A DNA stretch of 64,000 nt from NCBI GenBank assembly GCA_963573385.1, contig CAUYLG010038459.1:1-64000 (forward strand), written 5' to 3'. Positions 62,791-64,000 of the stretch are shown piece after piece (within the stretch, counting starts at the first letter, position 1; every line of letters starts with the position of its first letter). The translations under genes and the position numbers were made by a program. Below the pieces are notes generated by a model. The model was not told the DNA's origin. It did no database searches and saw nothing but the letters and a program-made list of their open reading frames with translations. This DNA comes from Cacajao melanocephalus. Lineage: Eukaryota; Chordata; Mammalia; Primates; Pitheciidae.

Positions 62791-62884
62791 ATTGTACAAT
62801 ATTCACTCGGTCATTTAACCAGCATTTACTGAGAATTCCCCCATTTTATCACTTTGGCAAGGTACTGGGCATGCAAAAAAAGCA
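62791..62884 (-). mobile_element. Possible antisense L2 tail
   Basis: tcatttaaccagcatttact then ttggcaaggtactgggcat resembles the reversed L2 tail. Confidence 0.4.
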
Positions 62885-63110
62885 ATGTGGCATACTAAAG
62901 ATGACTTTTAAAACCAAACTGATTTGGGTTCAAATAGCTGCTTTGTCATGTCTAAGCTGTGTGGACTTGGGCATGCCACTTAACGTCTTGAAATGTTGGT
63001 TTCTTCAATTCTACTAGAACCAAAGCATGTCTATCACTTAACATAGGACCTGACACATAAGAACCCAATGCATGGAACCCATTATGTCTATTATTATTTC
63101 TAAGCTTTAA
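62885..63110 (+). mobile_element. MIR SINE, sense
   Basis: gtggcatactaaagatgac, ctgatttgggttcaaatagc, gtggacttgggcatgccact, taacgtcttgaaatg and aggacctgacacataagaac follow the MIR order. Confidence 0.85.
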
Positions 63111-63564
63111 TCAAGACCCTCATATAGTATTTGCTTCTTAGGCTCATGATCTTCTCGCGGGTACTTGTTCCATGCAGCTGAGTCATACTAAAAGTTGTTT
63201 AAATAATTGAAGGGATATTGTTGAAAGGATTTTCAGAGCCCACTGACACGTAAGTACAACAAATAGCTTCAGTGTTGATTAAAAAATGGTTCTTCTTTGT
63301 CTCTTTGATCTTGTCTCTCAGAGACCACTTTCACCATGATCGTTTTTTTAACAACTCCAGATTCTTACTCTTTGTCCTGGGCCAAAGATGGAGGAGTAGA
63401 GGCTGAGAGTGCTGGTCAGCTAGCCTCAGTCAATGTTTGAATTGACTTTTCCCTCCTAAATGCATGCTCGTTTTAATAGAGGACATTATAAAACAAAACT
63501 GCTCTTGTGACTCTAAGGAAAGAGGGTTTCTTGGCAGATCTATTGGCTATATTCTACCCTAGGC
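63111..63564. other. Unassigned DNA
   Basis: Nothing recognised. Confidence 0.45.
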
Positions 63565-63653
63565 CAAGCAAATCAGAATCTCCAGGGAGGGGCACAGGAA
63601 TCTGTGCTTTTAACAAGTACCTTGTTAAACATTAGGCAAGTTGGAAAACCTGA
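63565..63653 (-). mobile_element. MER5A-like hAT fragment, antisense
   Basis: aatcagaatctccagggagg, ggcacaggaatctgtgcttt and taacaag, with a decayed aagttggaaaacctg end, match MER5A in reverse orientation. Confidence 0.78.
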
Positions 63654-63773
63654 TCTAAATCCATCACAAAACAATGATTGGGCATCACCACATCTTTAAA
63701 AAATTTGTATGGGGCAAGCAGAACTATGAAGCAGGATATATGCCCTCAGGGACTTTATGTTCAATTTGGAGAT

Positions 63774-63853
63774 TATATATAATATGTGTGCATATACATA
63801 TACATATGTCTATGTGTTTATATATGTATGTGGGTGTATATACACACACACAT
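63774..63853. repeat. AT-rich simple repeat (TATG/TATA/CA mixed)
   Basis: Imperfect alternation of tatg, tata and cata units, ending in a CA run. Purine-pyrimidine alternating throughout. Confidence 0.88.
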
Positions 63854-64000
63854 GAAAACATAAGTCACCAGGCAATGTTGCCATTAAAAGTAAGAGATCA
63901 GTATGAACAAAACACATAGAAAAAAAGAGCCCCAAGAAAACAGGGCTAAAGCTGGATCTCAAAGGAAGTTTGCGTAGGAATTTTTAGAACCTGTTGTCCA
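63854..64000. other. Unassigned DNA at window end
   Basis: Nothing recognised in the last 147 bp. Confidence 0.4.

Overview
The window looks like ordinary, non-coding primate (most likely human) nuclear DNA. The case for a primate rests on nine Alu-type SINEs (one of them a free left monomer), young-looking L1 3' ends with the primate 3' UTR layout, and a THE1/MST-type MaLR solo LTR. Older mammal-wide repeats (MIR, L2, old L1M, hAT fossils) are scattered between them. I see no protein-coding gene, no tRNA, rRNA or snRNA gene, no CpG island and no CRISPR. Every open frame is short, sits in repeats or low-complexity DNA, or has no recognisable protein content. I found no new multi-gene system. 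What the window does hold is a well-preserved record of retrotransposition and repair.

Layout. 0-7.5 kb: an L1 3' end cut by the window edge, an antisense Alu with a 15-bp target duplication, a 5'-inverted L1 with an internal GATA microsatellite, MIR and L2 fossils, an AluJ, a GC-rich hairpin, and a solo MaLR LTR broken by a truncated Alu and a short copied insert. 7.5-20 kb: mostly unassigned single-copy-like DNA with an L1M tail, a 16-bp minisatellite, an L1 3' end, MIR/L2 pieces, a MER1-type hAT with 8-bp duplications, a CT repeat and a MER3-like hAT. 20-27 kb: a 74-nt hairpin, MIRs, a long GGAT-type array with higher-order structure and a G-quadruplex motif, a TG repeat, and an Alu inside a MIR.

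27-39 kb: Alus, L1M tails and L1 nested in older L1. 39-50 kb: sparse repeats (MIR, Alu, an FLAM-like monomer, two antisense L1 pieces, a GT repeat) in unassigned DNA. 50-57.3 kb: an L1-rich block with a second 5'-inverted L1, an old ORF2 stretch, an L1 5' UTR plus ORF1 fragment lacking its 3' half, and two further L1 3' ends. 57.3-64 kb: the most repeat-poor part, AT-rich, with MIR/L2/MER5-type fossils and a candidate conserved non-coding stretch near 60.2-60.7 kb.

Nothing here acts together as a pathway. Fourteen L1 pieces read on the + strand against two on the - strand. If a host gene spans the window, the known depletion of sense L1 in introns would favour a gene on the - strand. Repeat family names come from recognition of consensus motifs by eye, not from a search, and boundaries are approximate unless target duplications fix them.
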